The notes under the pieces are model-generated. The model saw only the letters and a list, made by a program, of their open reading frames with translations, was not told the DNA's origin and did no database searches. Shown piece by piece: positions 39,027-51,644 of a DNA stretch of 64,000 nucleotides. Source of the stretch: Wallemia ichthyophaga EXF-994 (Eukaryota; Basidiomycota; Wallemiomycetes; Wallemiales; Wallemiaceae); assembly GCF_000400465.1 (NCBI RefSeq), contig NW_008806286.1, forward strand, positions 273,454 to 337,453, written 5' to 3'. The stretch's first letter is position 1, and the number at the start of each line of letters is the position of its first letter. The position numbers and the translations under genes are program-made.

Positions 39027-42000
39027 CTAAGCACCAACAAGGGTGAGGTTAAACTTGACAGCGCCAATTTCCTGATCTTCAGTCGCGATAACCTGAGCGT
39101 TTTCTTTATCAGAGAGAGGGTTACTCTTGGTAGATCTAACGATAGTATCTTTGTGCATCTCAATGGCATTCTGCAGTCCACTTATATCACCGTCCTCGCC
39201 AAGATATTTGACGACGACATCGACGTCTTGAATTTGCAGGAGATTGGCCTTCTTGCGCAATCTCTGAATTCTATTAATGAATTCTCTAGCCAACCCTTCA
39301 GACTCAAGTTCAGGGTGAAGTCTGTAATCCAAGACGATAGTGATGTTCGAATCTGAAATAGGTTCAAACCCTTCCATCGATTCAGGCAAATCTACGTAAT
39401 GTTGCACTGTCAAATCTCCAGCTTGTAACTCAATACCGTCTACTGTCAACTTTCCATTCTGCATGTACCCCTTAGCATCATCGTTGGACACCTTAGGCAA
39501 GTTGTTCTTCACGCGCGGCATGTCCTTGCGCAGCTTCCTGCCAAGCACTGGCCAGTCAGCCGACACCTTGTACTTGATTCCGATGAATTCCTCTTCAGAG
39601 GTGACAACCAACTCTCTGACGTTGAGCTCCTCTTTAATGTAGCCCTCAAGATGGCGCACATCCGACAAATACTCCTCTTTGTGATGGAACACTATCAATG
39701 TCTTGAGAGGAGTCTTGACGGCTATTCTCTTTCTCTCTCTAATAACCCTGCCCAATTCGATAACATTCTGCATTCTAGACACGCGTCTCTCGATGACGCT
39801 GTCAAAGTAATCCTCACGCACATCAGGGAATGGTAGGAAATGTACCGATCGAGTGTCAGTTGCGCCTGGAATATTGTCACCAATGAATGGTCTTAAACCC
39901 TGGTAGAGGTTCTCAGTGATGAACGGAGTGAACGAGGACATGGTCCTGCAGAGCGTGAATAGAGCTTCAAAGAGTGTGCGCAACGCGGCAATCGTATCCT
40001 CCTTGCCATTCTCTCCTTTCAGTCTCCTCCTGTTGAATCTAATGTACCAGTTGGTGAGCTCGTCGATAAGTGAAAGCAGTCTTGGTATAACCGTGTATAG
40101 TCTGTATGCTGCCATTTCCTCCTTAACTATCTTGATGAGCGATTGACATCTCGCGAGTACCCATCTGTCCATCAAGTTCTCAGAACGTGGTGCAGACGCA
40201 TCATACATGAATTCAATGCCCTGCTCTTTCTTTGCTAATGCTGCCTGACCGAGGAAGAAACGGAACGAGTTGAGCCAAGGAAGCATCACACGCGACGTTA
40301 CTTCTTTCACTCCCTCCTCTCTGAATCTGAGATTGTCACCACGCACAATTGGTGAGTTGACAAGGAACATTCTGGCAAATTGTGTTAGCTGATATTAAAT
40401 TAAGTCGTTAAAACCCACCTAACAGCATCAGCGCCGTACTTGTCAATGATGTGGTTAGGATCAGGGTAATTCTTCAGACTCTTGGACATCTTTTTACCAT
40501 CTGCAGCCAACACCAAACCAGTAACAATAAGGTTTTTCCAAGGAGCCTTTCCAAGGAGGTGTGTTCCGAGAACAAGGAGTGTGTAGAACCATCCACGAGT
40601 CTGGTCGAGACCCTCTGAAACGAAATCTGCAGGGAAAGACTTCTCAAACTCCTCCTTGTTTTCGAATGGATAGTGTGCTTGTGCATAAGGCATAGATCCA
40701 CTCTCGAACCAGCAGTCAAAGACTTCATCAACACGCTTGAGAACGCCCTTGCCTTTCTTTGAAGGGATGGTGATGTGATCTATTTTGTCTCTGTGAATAT
40801 CTGAGATGTTAGAAACACCGGAAAGCTGCTCGAGCTGCTCAATAGAGCTGATTGCCACAATCTCCTCGTAATCTTCAGACACCCAGAGAGGCATAGGAGT
40901 ACCCCAGTATCTGTTACGTGAAACATTCCAATCCCTAGCATTTTGTAACCAATTACCGAATCTGTTTTCACCAATGTTGGCAGGTACCCATCTAGTCTCC
41001 TTGTTATTTTCGATCAAGTCGTTGGTGATTTGCGAAACCTTGACAAACCAGACGGGGATAGCTTTGTAGATCAGTGGGGTACCTGATCTCCAACAAAATG
41101 GGTACGAGTGGTTAATGGTCGATTGTACAATCAATCTGTTGATAGACTTAAGGTACTTTTGGATATCTTTGTCAGCCTCCTTGACGTGCACGCCCTTGTA
41201 ATCAGAAACACGCTCCGTGTACTTGCCGCTGTCGTCTACAGGGCAAGGTGGCATTTGGTCTGGAGTGATGATACCGTTAGCGATAGCGATACGATGGTCA
41301 TCATCACCGAATGCAGGTGCTTGATGGACAATACCAGTACCAGCATCTGCAGAAACGTAGTCATCATTGAGTACTTGGAAAGCAACGTCCTTGAATTCAT
41401 CGTAGAAGTAATTGAAAAGTGGCTCATACTTCCAACCTTTCATATCGCTACCTTTGTACTGAGCGACTTTCTGGAACTTGGCCTTCTTTGGATCTTTGTA
41501 GAGAGTAGTGAGAAGTTTTTCGTGGATAATAAAGTCGCGGTTCTTCTCCTCATCGTGGATTTTGAGGTAGGTGTGAGATGGATTGACACATAGGGCGAGG
41601 TTGGAAGGCAGAGTCCAAGGAGTTGTAGTCCAAGCGAGGAACGAAGTCGAAGGATCGTTGACAAGAGGGAAAGAGACGACGACAGCAGGATCTGAGACAT
41701 CCTTGTATGCCTGACCAGCTTCAAAGTTAGAAAGCGGGGTAGTGCAAGCGGTTGAGTAAGGCATAACGCGGAGACCTCTATAAACAAGATCTTTATTGAA
41801 CAGTTCCCCGAAAGCCCACCAAACGGATTCCATAAAGGATGTGTTCAGAGTCTTGTAATCATGGTCAAAGTCAATCCACCTGCCCATTCTCTCTACAGTA
41901 TTACGCCATTCAGCTGAGTAACGCATGACGATGGCTCTGCACTCCTCATTGTACTTATCGATCCCCATATTGAGAACGTCTTCTCTGCCAGAAATGCCGA

Positions 42001-42339
42001 GTTTCTTGTCAATTTCGTGCTCAACGGGTAACCCGTGGCAATCCCAGCCAAAACGACGTGGAACGTGATAGCCAGAAGAAGCAGCGTGGCGGGTAACGAT
42101 ATCTTTTACGGTACCTGCGAGTAAATGACCGTAATGAGGCAAACCAGTTGCAAAAGGAGGACCATCGTAGAAAGAGAAAGTCTGTTTGCCTTCAGAATGC
42201 TTGAGTTGAGTTCTAAAGGCGTCAATATCACGCCAATAAGCGAGTACTTTAGATTCCTAGGGGTTGCTTGAGTTTTTCAAGTGTATCAAGTCGAACGACT
42301 TACCTCCACGGGGAAATTGAACTGAGAATTTACTATCAT
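39027..42339 (-). CDS. ILS1: Cytosolic isoleucyl-tRNA synthetase
   Basis: Charges tRNA-Ile. Exons 42339-42304, 42256-40419 and 40371-39027 (two 47-nt introns) give 1072 residues. The first exon encodes MIVNSQFNFPVE; then ESKVLAYWRDIDAF and FYDGPPFATG. Class I motifs: HIGH-like PHYGH at about residue 52, KMSKS in DGKKMSKSLKNYPDP near residue 600. The editing (CP1) domain lies between (TTPWTLPSNLALCVNP, GTGIVHQAPAFGDDD). The anticodon-binding part includes DRWVLARCQSL. Length and the eukaryotic C-terminal extension favour the cytosolic form; no import presequence is seen. Intron 1 holds two CAAGT words. Confidence 0.96.
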
Positions 42340-42455
42340 ATTTTATAAGAATCCCTTAAAATTAAAAGCCCTCACTTACTCTCATAAGAACCGAAATCTT
42401 TGCTATCTCTCGACATGGCTGGTAAAAACGAAGACGTCGGATTTCACCAACGACG

Positions 42456-44482
42456 ATGACCACTAAAAATTTAAAAAGAGAGGGCAGTAACGGTGATAGT
42501 GGAGATGGCGCTGTCACTGGTGATACACAGCCACCAAAAAGGCAAAAGACAGATCTCATTCAACTCACTGACGACGACATTGACAAGATCTACGATGAAT
42601 TCAATCTAGAGAGTAATCTACCACCTTCCACGAGATTGCTGAGAAATGAGTATGGTCCACCGCCGAAGAAGCTTTTTCTCCAAGAAGCTGACGCAGGTTT
42701 ACTCGAATACATGGATAGATCAGTTTCAGCAATTTCTGGTATTGTAAAGCACAGATTTACTGATTTCTTTGTTAATGAGATCAACGAGCTCGATGACGTT
42801 GTCAGACTTAGTGATTTGTCTTTACCTGCTGATCAATTGGTTGATTCACGCCTCAAAGCCCAGGAACAGGCTGACAAGCTCGATGTTAAGGTGTGTAGGC
42901 GCTTTTACTATTTCTCACCTTAACAAGACCCTAGCAATGGCCTGAAGACGCCTACGACCACCTCTCAAACAAGCTAAACAATGAAACAATCGAGAAAATT
43001 AAACATCTCACTCTTGCTGGTCCTTCAGACGATACAGTCACTACAGAATCACTCGGAGATGACAAAGAAGCGAGAAGAAGTGTTCATGATATCGTACGCG
43101 CTGTTTTTGGTGGTAGATTCGATACATCTGCTACACCTGCCTCTGAAATAACTATTAAGTGGGTCAGAGGTGGTAAACCACGCAAGGAGCCAAACCAATT
43201 CGATAAAGAACACCCTTACATTCACTTTACTCTCCAGAAAAGCAATAGAGACTCGAGTGATACTATGAATCACCTCTCACGCATGCTGAAAATTAAAGAC
43301 AAACTTATCAACGTTGCCGGTACAAAAGACAAGCGTGGTATTACAACTCAGCGCGTCTGTATCAAGAGAGGCGGCTTGACATTGCAAGACGTTTGGAAAA
43401 GAGTTAACAACGCAGGCACTGCTGAAGAGAAGGAGAGGAAGAAGTGCAGAAGGACTATTGAAGAGGCCTTATCAGAGAGGGGAGAGAGAGGCTGCAGGAT
43501 TGGTGACCTTTCGTACGCAACTAAGAACTTCGATTTGGGTAATTTGAATGGCAACAGATTTGGAATAATTTTGAGAGACGTTGAGTGCGACAGTGAGGAA
43601 ACTATCCACGCATCACTCAAAGTACTATCGGAAAGAGGTTTCATTAATTACTTTGGTATGCAGAGATTCGGTACTTCAGTAGTACCAACTCACTATATTG
43701 GATGGCTTCTCCTGAAAATGGACTGGGAAGGTGCATGTAGCAGCATACTCCGCGTACAACCCAACGAAGATGAAGAATGCGTTAGAGGAAGGAAGGCATG
43801 GCTGGATGATAACAACGCCAACGCCGCGCTCAAGATACTGCCAAGGAAAATGGTAGCAGAGAGATCAATAATCGATCACCTCAAGAAGCAACCAAAAGAC
43901 TTTTTGGGTGCATTGGGAAAAATACCGCGCAACTTACGCACAATGTATGTACACGCGTACCAATCCTACATCTGGAACGCAGCGGTTAGTAAGAGAATTA
44001 AAGATTTCGGGTTAAGTGTAGTTGCTGGAGATCTAGTGATGGAGGGTGAGCAAGTAAAAAGAGTTGAAGACGGGGAATTAGACAAATACAAGATATATGA
44101 CGTGATTATGCCACTTGCAGGCCATAACACCATGTATCCAGGTGGACAAGTTGGAGACAAGTACAAGGAGATGCTCAAGACGGATCATTTGGATTGGGAA
44201 AAGCTTTGGAGACCTCAAAGGGAGTATTCGATGGAGGGTAGCTATAGAAAGATGGTACACCTACCAAAGGATGTTAAGTGGGAAGTGATAAAGTATGTTA
44301 CAGGTGACGAGCAGCTTCTCAAGTCAGCAGAGGAGGAGATGTTAGGACTACCAGTCGACAAGGTGGAAGGGGAGAAGAGAAATACGGCAGTAAGCATGAG
44401 CTTCAACTTGGGAAGTGGAACTTATGCGACGATGCTGCTGAGGGAGATACTCAAAGGAAATGAGAAAAGGGTGCATGGGTGA
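42456..44482 (+). CDS. PUS7: TruD-family pseudouridine synthase Pus7
   Basis: Isomerises uridine in tRNAs, U2 snRNA, 5S rRNA and mRNAs. Exons 42456-42890 and 42935-44482 (44-nt intron) give 660 residues. A basic/acidic N-terminus is followed by HRFTDFFVNEINELDDVV, the TruD opening motif. The catalytic aspartate is in INVAGTKDKRGITTQRV; further landmarks are LGNLNGNRFGIILRDVE, GFINYFGMQRFGT and the C-terminal GTYATMLLREILKG. Divergent from IleRS with 116 bp between start codons. Confidence 0.95.
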
Positions 44483-44506
44483 AAACACGCAAGATGCATG
44501 AAATTT

Positions 44507-45073
44507 TTACTTTAGTTGACTAACGTTGTCTAATCTATCTAAGAAGGATTGAGTAGTTTTGATGGAGTGCTTTCTAACATCTCTAGCTTGGTTAAACTCG
44601 GAAGGCAAGATTATGGAGTCTAATTTGAGGATGGATTGAAGGAGAAGTTCCTGTAAGACCAGTTTGGACTGCTCAGTAGGGGAAGACTCAAACTGCTCTA
44701 GCTGTGGCTGTAGAGGAAGAACGTTGTTGTTCAGAATGTTCTCAATAGTGTTTACGAGTTGCTGCTGCTTATCGATGTTCTGCGAGTGGTTGACGAGGAC
44801 CATGATGGTAGAGTTATTTGAAATTTTCAAATCGTCAAGTGATCTACTAGAGTCTCTAATGACTAAACCTTTGTAAATAAGCTTGAATTGGTCTTGTGGG
44901 ATGCTTAGCTGAGTCGATAGCTTTTCCAAGAGTTGATAGAGCGGCTGGCTTGAATTATTGAAGGGAATCTGAATATTAGAAGCCTTGTAGTTAAAATTAA
45001 TTTTTTTATTTATATTCAAAACCATTAGAAGGAATATAAGTGTTGTGAGTGTTAGAATCACGGTGACCAACAT
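44507..45073 (-). CDS. Membrane-anchored ubiquitin-like/BAG-domain co-chaperone
   Basis: Probable Hsp70 nucleotide-exchange factor on the ER or nuclear envelope, like fission-yeast Bag102 or yeast Snl1. Single exon, 188 residues. N-terminal TM helix (VTVILTLTTLIFLLMVLNI); ubiquitin-like segment at about 30-95 (LYQLLEKLSTQLSIPQDQFKLIYKG, then SLDDLKISNNSTIMVLV); and a BAG-type helical bundle at about 100-185 ending HSIKTTQSFLDRLDNV. The order TM-UBL-BAG supports the call. Only 10 bp separate its ATG from that of YAK1. Confidence 0.8.
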   Translation of the reverse strand: MLVTVILTLTTLIFLLMVLNINKKINFNYKASNIQIPFNNSSQPLYQLLEKLSTQLSIPQDQFKLIYKGLVIRDSSRSLDDLKISNNSTIMVLVNHSQNIDKQQQLVNTIENILNNNVLPLQPQLEQFESSPTEQSKLVLQELLLQSILKLDSIILPSEFNQARDVRKHSIKTTQSFLDRLDNVSQLK

Positions 45074-45083
45074 CGACTAAGAA

Positions 45084-47881
45084 ATGAATTCACCGGAGAG
45101 TGTTTATATGTCCCCGTATTTGGGTGGATATAGTAGGGGATATGGCTGGACGAGTGGTAGTCAAGATGCCAATACACAGGCTATGAGCAGCACCACGGGC
45201 ACAACGGGGACAACACCGATCCCAACGAATCCAACGACGTCACTCACTCTAAACCTATCCAACGTATACAACAAATGCAACAACCTTTACAACTATAAAC
45301 CTTCTAATAACCCCCGCCGCGTACTCACAAAACCTTCAAAGCCAATTCATAATCAAGGATACGATAATCAGGATAATGACTATATTTTATATGTCAATGA
45401 TTGGTTGGGTGGCGGTGGTAACAATAATTATCTTATTATTGATATTCTCGGTCAAGGGACCTTCGGTCAGGTTGCTAAGTGCCAGAATGTAAACACTGGT
45501 GAAATTGTCGCGATAAAGGTTATTAAGAATAAACCTGCGTACTTTAATCAATCTATGATGGAGGTTACGATACTTGAATTACTCAACAATCAGTTCGATT
45601 TCAAAGACAATCATCATATTCTTCGTTTACTGGATCAATTCATCCACTGTAAACATCTATGTTTAGTCTTCGAGCTTCTCTCCTCCAACCTCTACGAATT
45701 GATCAAACAGAATTCCTTTAGAGGCCTTTCCACTTCCCTCGTCAAAGTTTTCACTGCTCAACTTCTCGACGCGCTCGTCATCCTTAATCAAGCGAGACTC
45801 ATCCACTGCGATCTGAAACCTGAGAATATCCTCCTCAAATCCCTCCAATCCCCTCAGATTAAGATTATCGACTTTGGCTCTGCATGTCATGAAAGACAGA
45901 CTGTCTACACTTACATTCAGTCTAGATTCTATCGCTCTCCTGAAGTTTTACTTGGCATGCCTTACTCCTCCGCCATCGACATCTGGTCCTTGGGTTGTAT
46001 TGCTGTCGAACTCTTTCTTGGTTTGCCTCTCTTCCCAGGCACATCCGAGTATAATCAGATTTCTAGAATCGTTGACATGCTCGGTCTACCTCCCGCTTTC
46101 ATGCTTCAGTCTGGTAAGCAGTCGGCTGAATTTTTCGAACAATATATCGATCAATTCGGACAACCCCAGTTTAAGCTCAAAAGTCTCGAAAAATTTTCTC
46201 AAGAACACAACACTCAGGAGCAGCCTTCAAAGAAATACTTCTCTGCTTCCACTCTCCCAGAAATTATCAAGCAATACCCTATTCCTTCCTCCAAGGCCAG
46301 GTCTGACAGTGATTTGCAGAAGGAGCATGCAAACAGACTGAGCTTCATTCATTTTGTTCAGGGTTTGTTGAATATGAATCCTATTGAGGTGCGTGATATC
46401 TATATTGCGCTGTGCCATAATTAACACACCTTCCAGCGCTGGTCTCCTCAGCAAGCCAGACTCCACCCCTTTATTACTGGTGAGCAGTTCACTGGAAGCT
46501 GGTCACCGCCCAACCTTCCCTCTGGAAACAAGTCGGGCTCTCCTTCAGGTTCTACTTTACACTCCAACAGCAGCGCTACCATGTCACCCAGCTCATCCTC
46601 ACAATACAACGCCAACGCTAGCGCTATGCCAACAGCCGCTCCAGCAAGCGTACCTACCACACCCAACGTTGATCAGATGAGACCTTATGGCGGTCTCCAG
46701 ACGTCAAAGTCACCTCAACGTCCGTCTTACCAATCTGCTCAGGCGTACAACCAGCAGTTGGCAAGCCAAAGCAACTATATGGGCCAGCAAACATCATCTC
46801 AAATGGCCAATGCTAATGCCTATAGAAATCCTTTCCCTCCTCCTCCCTCTGCTCAGACCAACAAAGCTCAACCTCCGCTTCCACCAGGTGCACCAAGATA
46901 CCAGAAACAAAACGTCTATCCGGGTGAGTTGGATGGTTTGTTGGTGATCAAGTATGCTAACTTTACCTTGCAGTAAGCTACCAAACTATGCCACCACCAC
47001 CACCACCACCTCAAACTAAACAATGGGGCTCAACGCAATCAGCTCACCCTGCACAGATGGATGTCATACCTCCGCAGCTCGCTAGAATCGCCGCCATGTC
47101 AAGTCACGAGAATCTCGGCAGAGGATCGTCGATGACACCAATAATCAACAGAGACGAAGCGATGCGCGAGTGGGAAAGACGTAATAAGCCAGTATCACTT
47201 GGAGGAGGAGGAAATGCCGGAGCGACGACGACAGCCGCAGTCACCACAACGCCTGGTGGGCACCAAAAGAGAAACAGTTGGCAGCAGTACCAGCAGTATC
47301 CGCAGCTTGAATATCTTCAGGAACAAGCTGAGAGGGCAGCGTCGCAGAGCTACATGAATCAAGCGAGGGCTTATGCAGGTGTAGGTATGGGTGTGGGAGC
47401 GAATGCAAGTGCACCACACCAACCCCCACCACCACCACCAGCTAGCAATATGAATGTCGTTATGGATCCCATGGTGAACATGCGCCCGGGTTACTTCGAC
47501 AGCTACACGGCACCACCCCCATCTGGAAATGGAGATATGGGTGCGATGTATGTCCCTCTCGCACAGCCACAGAATAGCATGAGTATGAATATGTATAACT
47601 CTCAACCACCTACACCGTCAAGTTACCAATCTCCAGCTACTGCCCCCGTCAATCCGAGCGCACCTGCAAGCACCACCAACGTTAACGTTAACGCTAACAA
47701 TAACGCTAACGCTTACATGATACCTCCACCACAATCTCACGCTCATCCTCACGCTCATCCTCACACTCACCCTCAAACTCACATGCATCCCCCAGCCGCG
47801 CCTCAGTCCTCCCTCGTCAGGAGCTACTCCAACTCAAATACCGCTTACTACGATCCTAGATACCCAAGACAGGCTAGGTGA
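45084..47881 (+). CDS. YAK1: DYRK-family protein kinase Yak1
   Basis: Nutrient- and stress-response kinase that opposes PKA/TOR-driven growth. Exons 45084-46388, 46437-46923 and 46974-47881 give 899 residues. Kinase domain about 108-450: ILGQGTFGQV loop, catalytic Lys in VAIKVIKN, HCDLKPENILL (HxD), DFGSACHE, and the DYRK autophosphorylated activation loop QTVYTYIQSRFYRSPEV. The second exon continues with RWSPQQARLHPFITGE. The C-terminal half is low complexity: Ser-, Gln- and Pro-rich, an Asn-repeat near 740 and a His-Pro repeat (HAHPHAHPHTHP) near the end. A downstream in-frame ATG at 45108 is also a possible start. Confidence 0.94.
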
Positions 47882-47973
47882 GTGTGTCGCTGGACTACTT
47901 GACGAACATGACTAGAAGATGCTCGAATATGAAATTTCAAATGAGATATACAAAATGCTTCCCTGATGAATTC

Positions 47974-47986
47974 TTTTTTTTTTTTT
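47974..47986 (+). repeat. T13 homopolymer in the YAK1 3' region
   Basis: Thirteen consecutive T on the plus strand between YAK1 and the convergent FAD-monooxygenase gene. It may fall in either 3' UTR; role unknown. Confidence 0.6.
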
Positions 47987-48053
47987 CTCACACAATACTC
48001 TCATGTAAGATGAATGATTTTTTTAGATGTCTTGGTTGAATACAAGAAAAACA

Positions 48054-49832
48054 TTAGTTTACCTCTTTGGACAGAATATCGTAGTAGTTGCCATTATTCA
48101 GAGCTAGATTCTGCATCAAAGTGTGGCTAACATCAGCAGCATCATCAACACCAGCTTGTACATGCGCGAACAGCTCACTTGCAAATTTTTCACTCGTTGC
48201 TATCCGTTCTGCTGAATCGCGCGCACCGGCAAGGTTGTAGCCAGAAGGGCCCAGCTGCAAAGCGGCGAGACCGCCAGTGACAAAGAGTGGTGTTTGGTGA
48301 TCTCCAGGTATATCACTCTCCAATTCCAAATTAAGATTTTCCGTTATATGCGGCAGGCCCTGTGTGCTCTTAACTGGGTTCTCGCTGAGGAACTGTTTCA
48401 GAAAGTCTATTTTGTTTATGTCAATACTCGAGCCAGTAGCAGCGACGAGATAATCAAATTTGAGATTGTCCATGTGGTGCACGTGGGGTGTTTCGCGAGA
48501 GCGACTGGTATTCTTCCTAGTCACTGCACATACATCCCACAAACACTCATCGCGTACAAGCTTGGTTACTTGCGTACACGTGTGTATCTTGAGCACTCCG
48601 CAACTCTCCAGCTCGCGCAACCTCTTGTAGTAGGGTACGTTGACGCTGCCACCATTGCGCGCATTCTTGATCATCTCCATCCGCGCATTCATGCACTCCT
48701 CCTGCCAGAAAATCATCTTGTTCAAGTTCTGGTATTTATCGATCCACTGTGTGTCGAAATCGAACGGCTTGACGGAGATGTCTGAGCGAATCAAAAGTGT
48801 TATATCGCGCACGCCGTTCTTGTACGCTTTATCGACAACTTGCGCAGACGTGAGACTGTTGGGGAGAGTTAGAAGAGGCCGTTAATAAAGACAACTCACT
48901 CACCCTCCTCCTATCACTAACAGACGTGATCCTGGTTTTTGCAGGGCTGGTCCCGGGAAAGTATACCCAGGGCGCGCAAATACTGATGTGTGGCACCATC
49001 CTTCGCCCTCTAAACCAATCTGATTGTTATTGTGCGTTGTTTTGTCGCTGAGATAAGTTGGCAAATTTGCACAATTGTTGTTCCCTATAGCCAAAACGAC
49101 AGTCTTGGCAAGGGCATGCTCGCCATCCTGCTTGATCACCTTGAAAAGTTTCTCAGGGTGGTTCTCGTCATGGTAGTCGTAGCTGAGGTTCGTAATTTCA
49201 CCGTGCTCCACCACCCCATCCAACCCGTAATACTTCTCTATATCGTCGCGACAAAAATCGAAGAAACAGCCAGAAGTTGCCGTCTGGAAATCTTCCCGGT
49301 AGCGCTCATTAATTGGATCCTCGTTCGTCGCCCTCTTTCCGTTCTTCGCCTGTCGCTTCTTGTGCTTGCTCACCTCTTTGCCGACAACGCCGGGAATTTC
49401 CCTGAGGTGGTAATTGTTCGCGTAAGCATAGCTCAGTAAGGCGTCGACATCCCGAGGATTCGAGTGGAAGAACATAGGCGAGCGCATGTACTCTATTTCC
49501 AAACCTTTGAAGAGATTGTGAAAATTCGCACAGAACTTCTTCTCAGGCGTGCCGTTGGTGTGAGTCCATGGGCTTTTATCAAATACGCGGACGTTTAATC
49601 CACTCAGTGTGTTTCGATGTCTTATCAGTTTCCGTTTGTTGCCTTTAGGTCCACGACGGTGATTTTTCTGTTTGTTGAGAAAGGATAATCTGACATGCTC
49701 TAGGTCTGAATAGAGTGCACTGGGAGATGGCTCTAATAGACGACTGCATACTGCCAGCGAATGCGGGCCTGCGCCTATTACGATCACGTCACTTATCTCT
49801 GCTTGCTTCTGCTCTAGCTTCGGATTGACCAT
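48054..49832 (-). CDS. FAD/NAD(P)-binding monooxygenase-like protein
   Basis: Flavoenzyme of the large FAD-dependent oxidoreductase group, resembling lysine/ornithine N-hydroxylases and OSGIN proteins. Exons 49832-48904 and 48855-48054 (48-nt intron) give 576 residues. The first Rossmann motif is DVIVIGAGPHSLAV; a second, NADPH-type motif is built at the splice junction (RLLVIGGG plus LTSAQVVDKAY). Later landmarks are YLVAATGSSID and FVTGGLAALQLGPSGYNLAGARDSAERI. Substrate unknown: no siderophore synthetase, transporter or other pathway gene lies nearby. OSGIN-like function is an alternative to N-hydroxylase. Confidence 0.7.
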
Positions 49833-50184
49833 TTTTTAAGAGTGTTTGGGTGTGTTTGACGTATCGGTAATGAGAGCTGCGCGTGAAGCCCCTAAATGCT
49901 AAGCACGCCCATGTACCACCACCGTTATCGCTGCCGGACCATCACAGTAATGAGGTCATAGCAGTAATGGCTGATCGTGTGATGTTCTTAGTGAAATATG
50001 TACGTCTCCGTTTGCAGCTTTATGAAAGTTTTGGTCTCGAATCAGTTTGTCTTCTTCCCTCACCTCCCATGACCTCTAGGGAAGGCAAGTCAAACTTCCT
50101 ACACACACTTCTGCCTTTGCAAAAGCTGACCTCGCTTAAATACAAGTCAAATACTCTAATAAATGCATAGTTTTAAAACAAAAT
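49833..50184. other. Intergenic region, nothing recognised
   Basis: 352 bp between the FAD-enzyme start and the old yellow enzyme stop. A plus frame of 95 codons (49883-50170) has no recognisable features and was not called. Confidence 0.5.
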
Positions 50185-51317
50185 CTACTTGTAAAATGGA
50201 TATGTAGTATAGCCTTCAGCTTCGGTGGTGTAGAATGTCTCTGGATCCGCTTTGTTAAGTGGCAAGTTGTGTTTAGCCCTCTGTGGCAAATCTGGGTTAG
50301 CTATGAATGTTTTACCAAACGCAGTGATATCATCGGCGCGCTCAGATATCTCATTCGCATCCTCGAGCGACTTGTTCTGGTTGCTAATCACAGAGATCCC
50401 CTTGGCTCTGACGACGTCCTTGAGTATATCGCCGTGCTGAAGATCCTCAGGCGTCGATCCATCAATAAAGTGAATGTAAGCAAGCTTGTGTGCATACGTG
50501 TTGACAATCTTCTCGACCAATGGCTTGAAAGTGGATAGTGGTGAAAATTCTCCACGTTCACGCATGCCTTGGAACGTACCGAAGGGGCTCAAACGCAAAC
50601 CAACGCGGTCAGCGCCAACTACTTGAACCACATTCTCAAGAACTTCTAGAGCAAATTTGTAGTCATTTGCAGCTCTGTACTCATCTGTGCGCTGATTAGA
50701 TATATGCTGAATAAACTGGTCGATGAGGTAGCCATTTCTAGCGGCGTTTTAGTGGCGTTGCGACTGTTTGTAGAAACCACCTACGCCATGTGAACTTCTA
50801 CACCATCGAAACCAGATTTTTGAACCGCATTAAGTGCAGCTTGGCGATAATGATTAATGTAACGCGCGATATCGTCTTTTGACATTTCGACGACGTCATG
50901 ATTGTCGTATTGTCCGGCACTTGGTCCGACAACCTTGGCACCGACTGTCTGTGAAGGCTCAGGGTTAGCAATCCTTCCAAGGGCCCAGAGTTGCGAGAAG
51001 ATGTAACCGTTCTTGTTGTGGACAGCTTCAGTGACCTTTTTCCACTGCTCGATCTGATCTTGGCTCCAAATGCCAGGCTCGAGATTTGCAAACGCGGAGC
51101 CAGTCTCCTTAGCGATCAAAGTCGCTTCGGAGATGAGCAAACCACCTTCTGTGGCTCTCTGCGAATAATAAGTTGGTACGATATCTTTTGGAACGCCTGG
51201 ATCTCCATCAGCGCCCTTTTGGGTTCTGAGACGAGTCAAGGGTGCTAACGCGATTCTGTGATTGAGGTTGAACGCGCCAACTTGCTTGTTTTTGAATAAA
51301 GAAGCGTATTTTGACAT
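50185..51317 (-). CDS. NADH:flavin oxidoreductase, old yellow enzyme family
   Basis: FMN-dependent ene-reductase that reduces activated alkenes; physiological substrate unknown. Exons 51317-50785 and 50737-50185 (47-nt intron) give 361 residues. TIM-barrel landmarks: HRIALAPLTRLR at the start, PTYYSQRATEGGLLISEATL, and FSQLWALGR. The active-site His/Asn pair is in VHMANGYLIDQF, split by the intron; usual members have HGANGYL, so a Met replaces the Gly. The FMN phosphate region is VGLRLSPFG, and the end is TYPFYK. Confidence 0.9.
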
Positions 51318-51644
51318 TTGGATGTTGCAATAACTCCAAGGCGGTTAGAATTGATTATAAATCACAGTGAGTGCAGATTTTCACTCAAAGTTACCAAGAG
51401 AAGTTAGAAGTATCTGATAAACATTGATAGGTAATTCAGTAGCTCAAGAGAAATATTAGCCACATAAATTGCAACATGATATATCTCAACGATGATTGGT
51501 TGAATTATTTAAGGGACAACCCGGGTAAGGAATTGAATAGGACGATTGTATAAGTTTTTTGGAAGTATAAATAAATAAAATTGTCAAGTGATTTCATAGC
51601 CTTTGGAATTGAGTGTAAATTAAGGTTGAACCGGTACAATCAAA
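51318..51644. other. Divergent promoter region of the OYE and ISA1 genes
   Basis: 327 bp, AT-rich, between two head-to-head start codons. No frame or RNA recognised. Confidence 0.5.

Noticed and set aside
49883-50170. 95-codon plus frame between the FAD enzyme and OYE genes
   Set aside because: No domain, signal or neighbour support.
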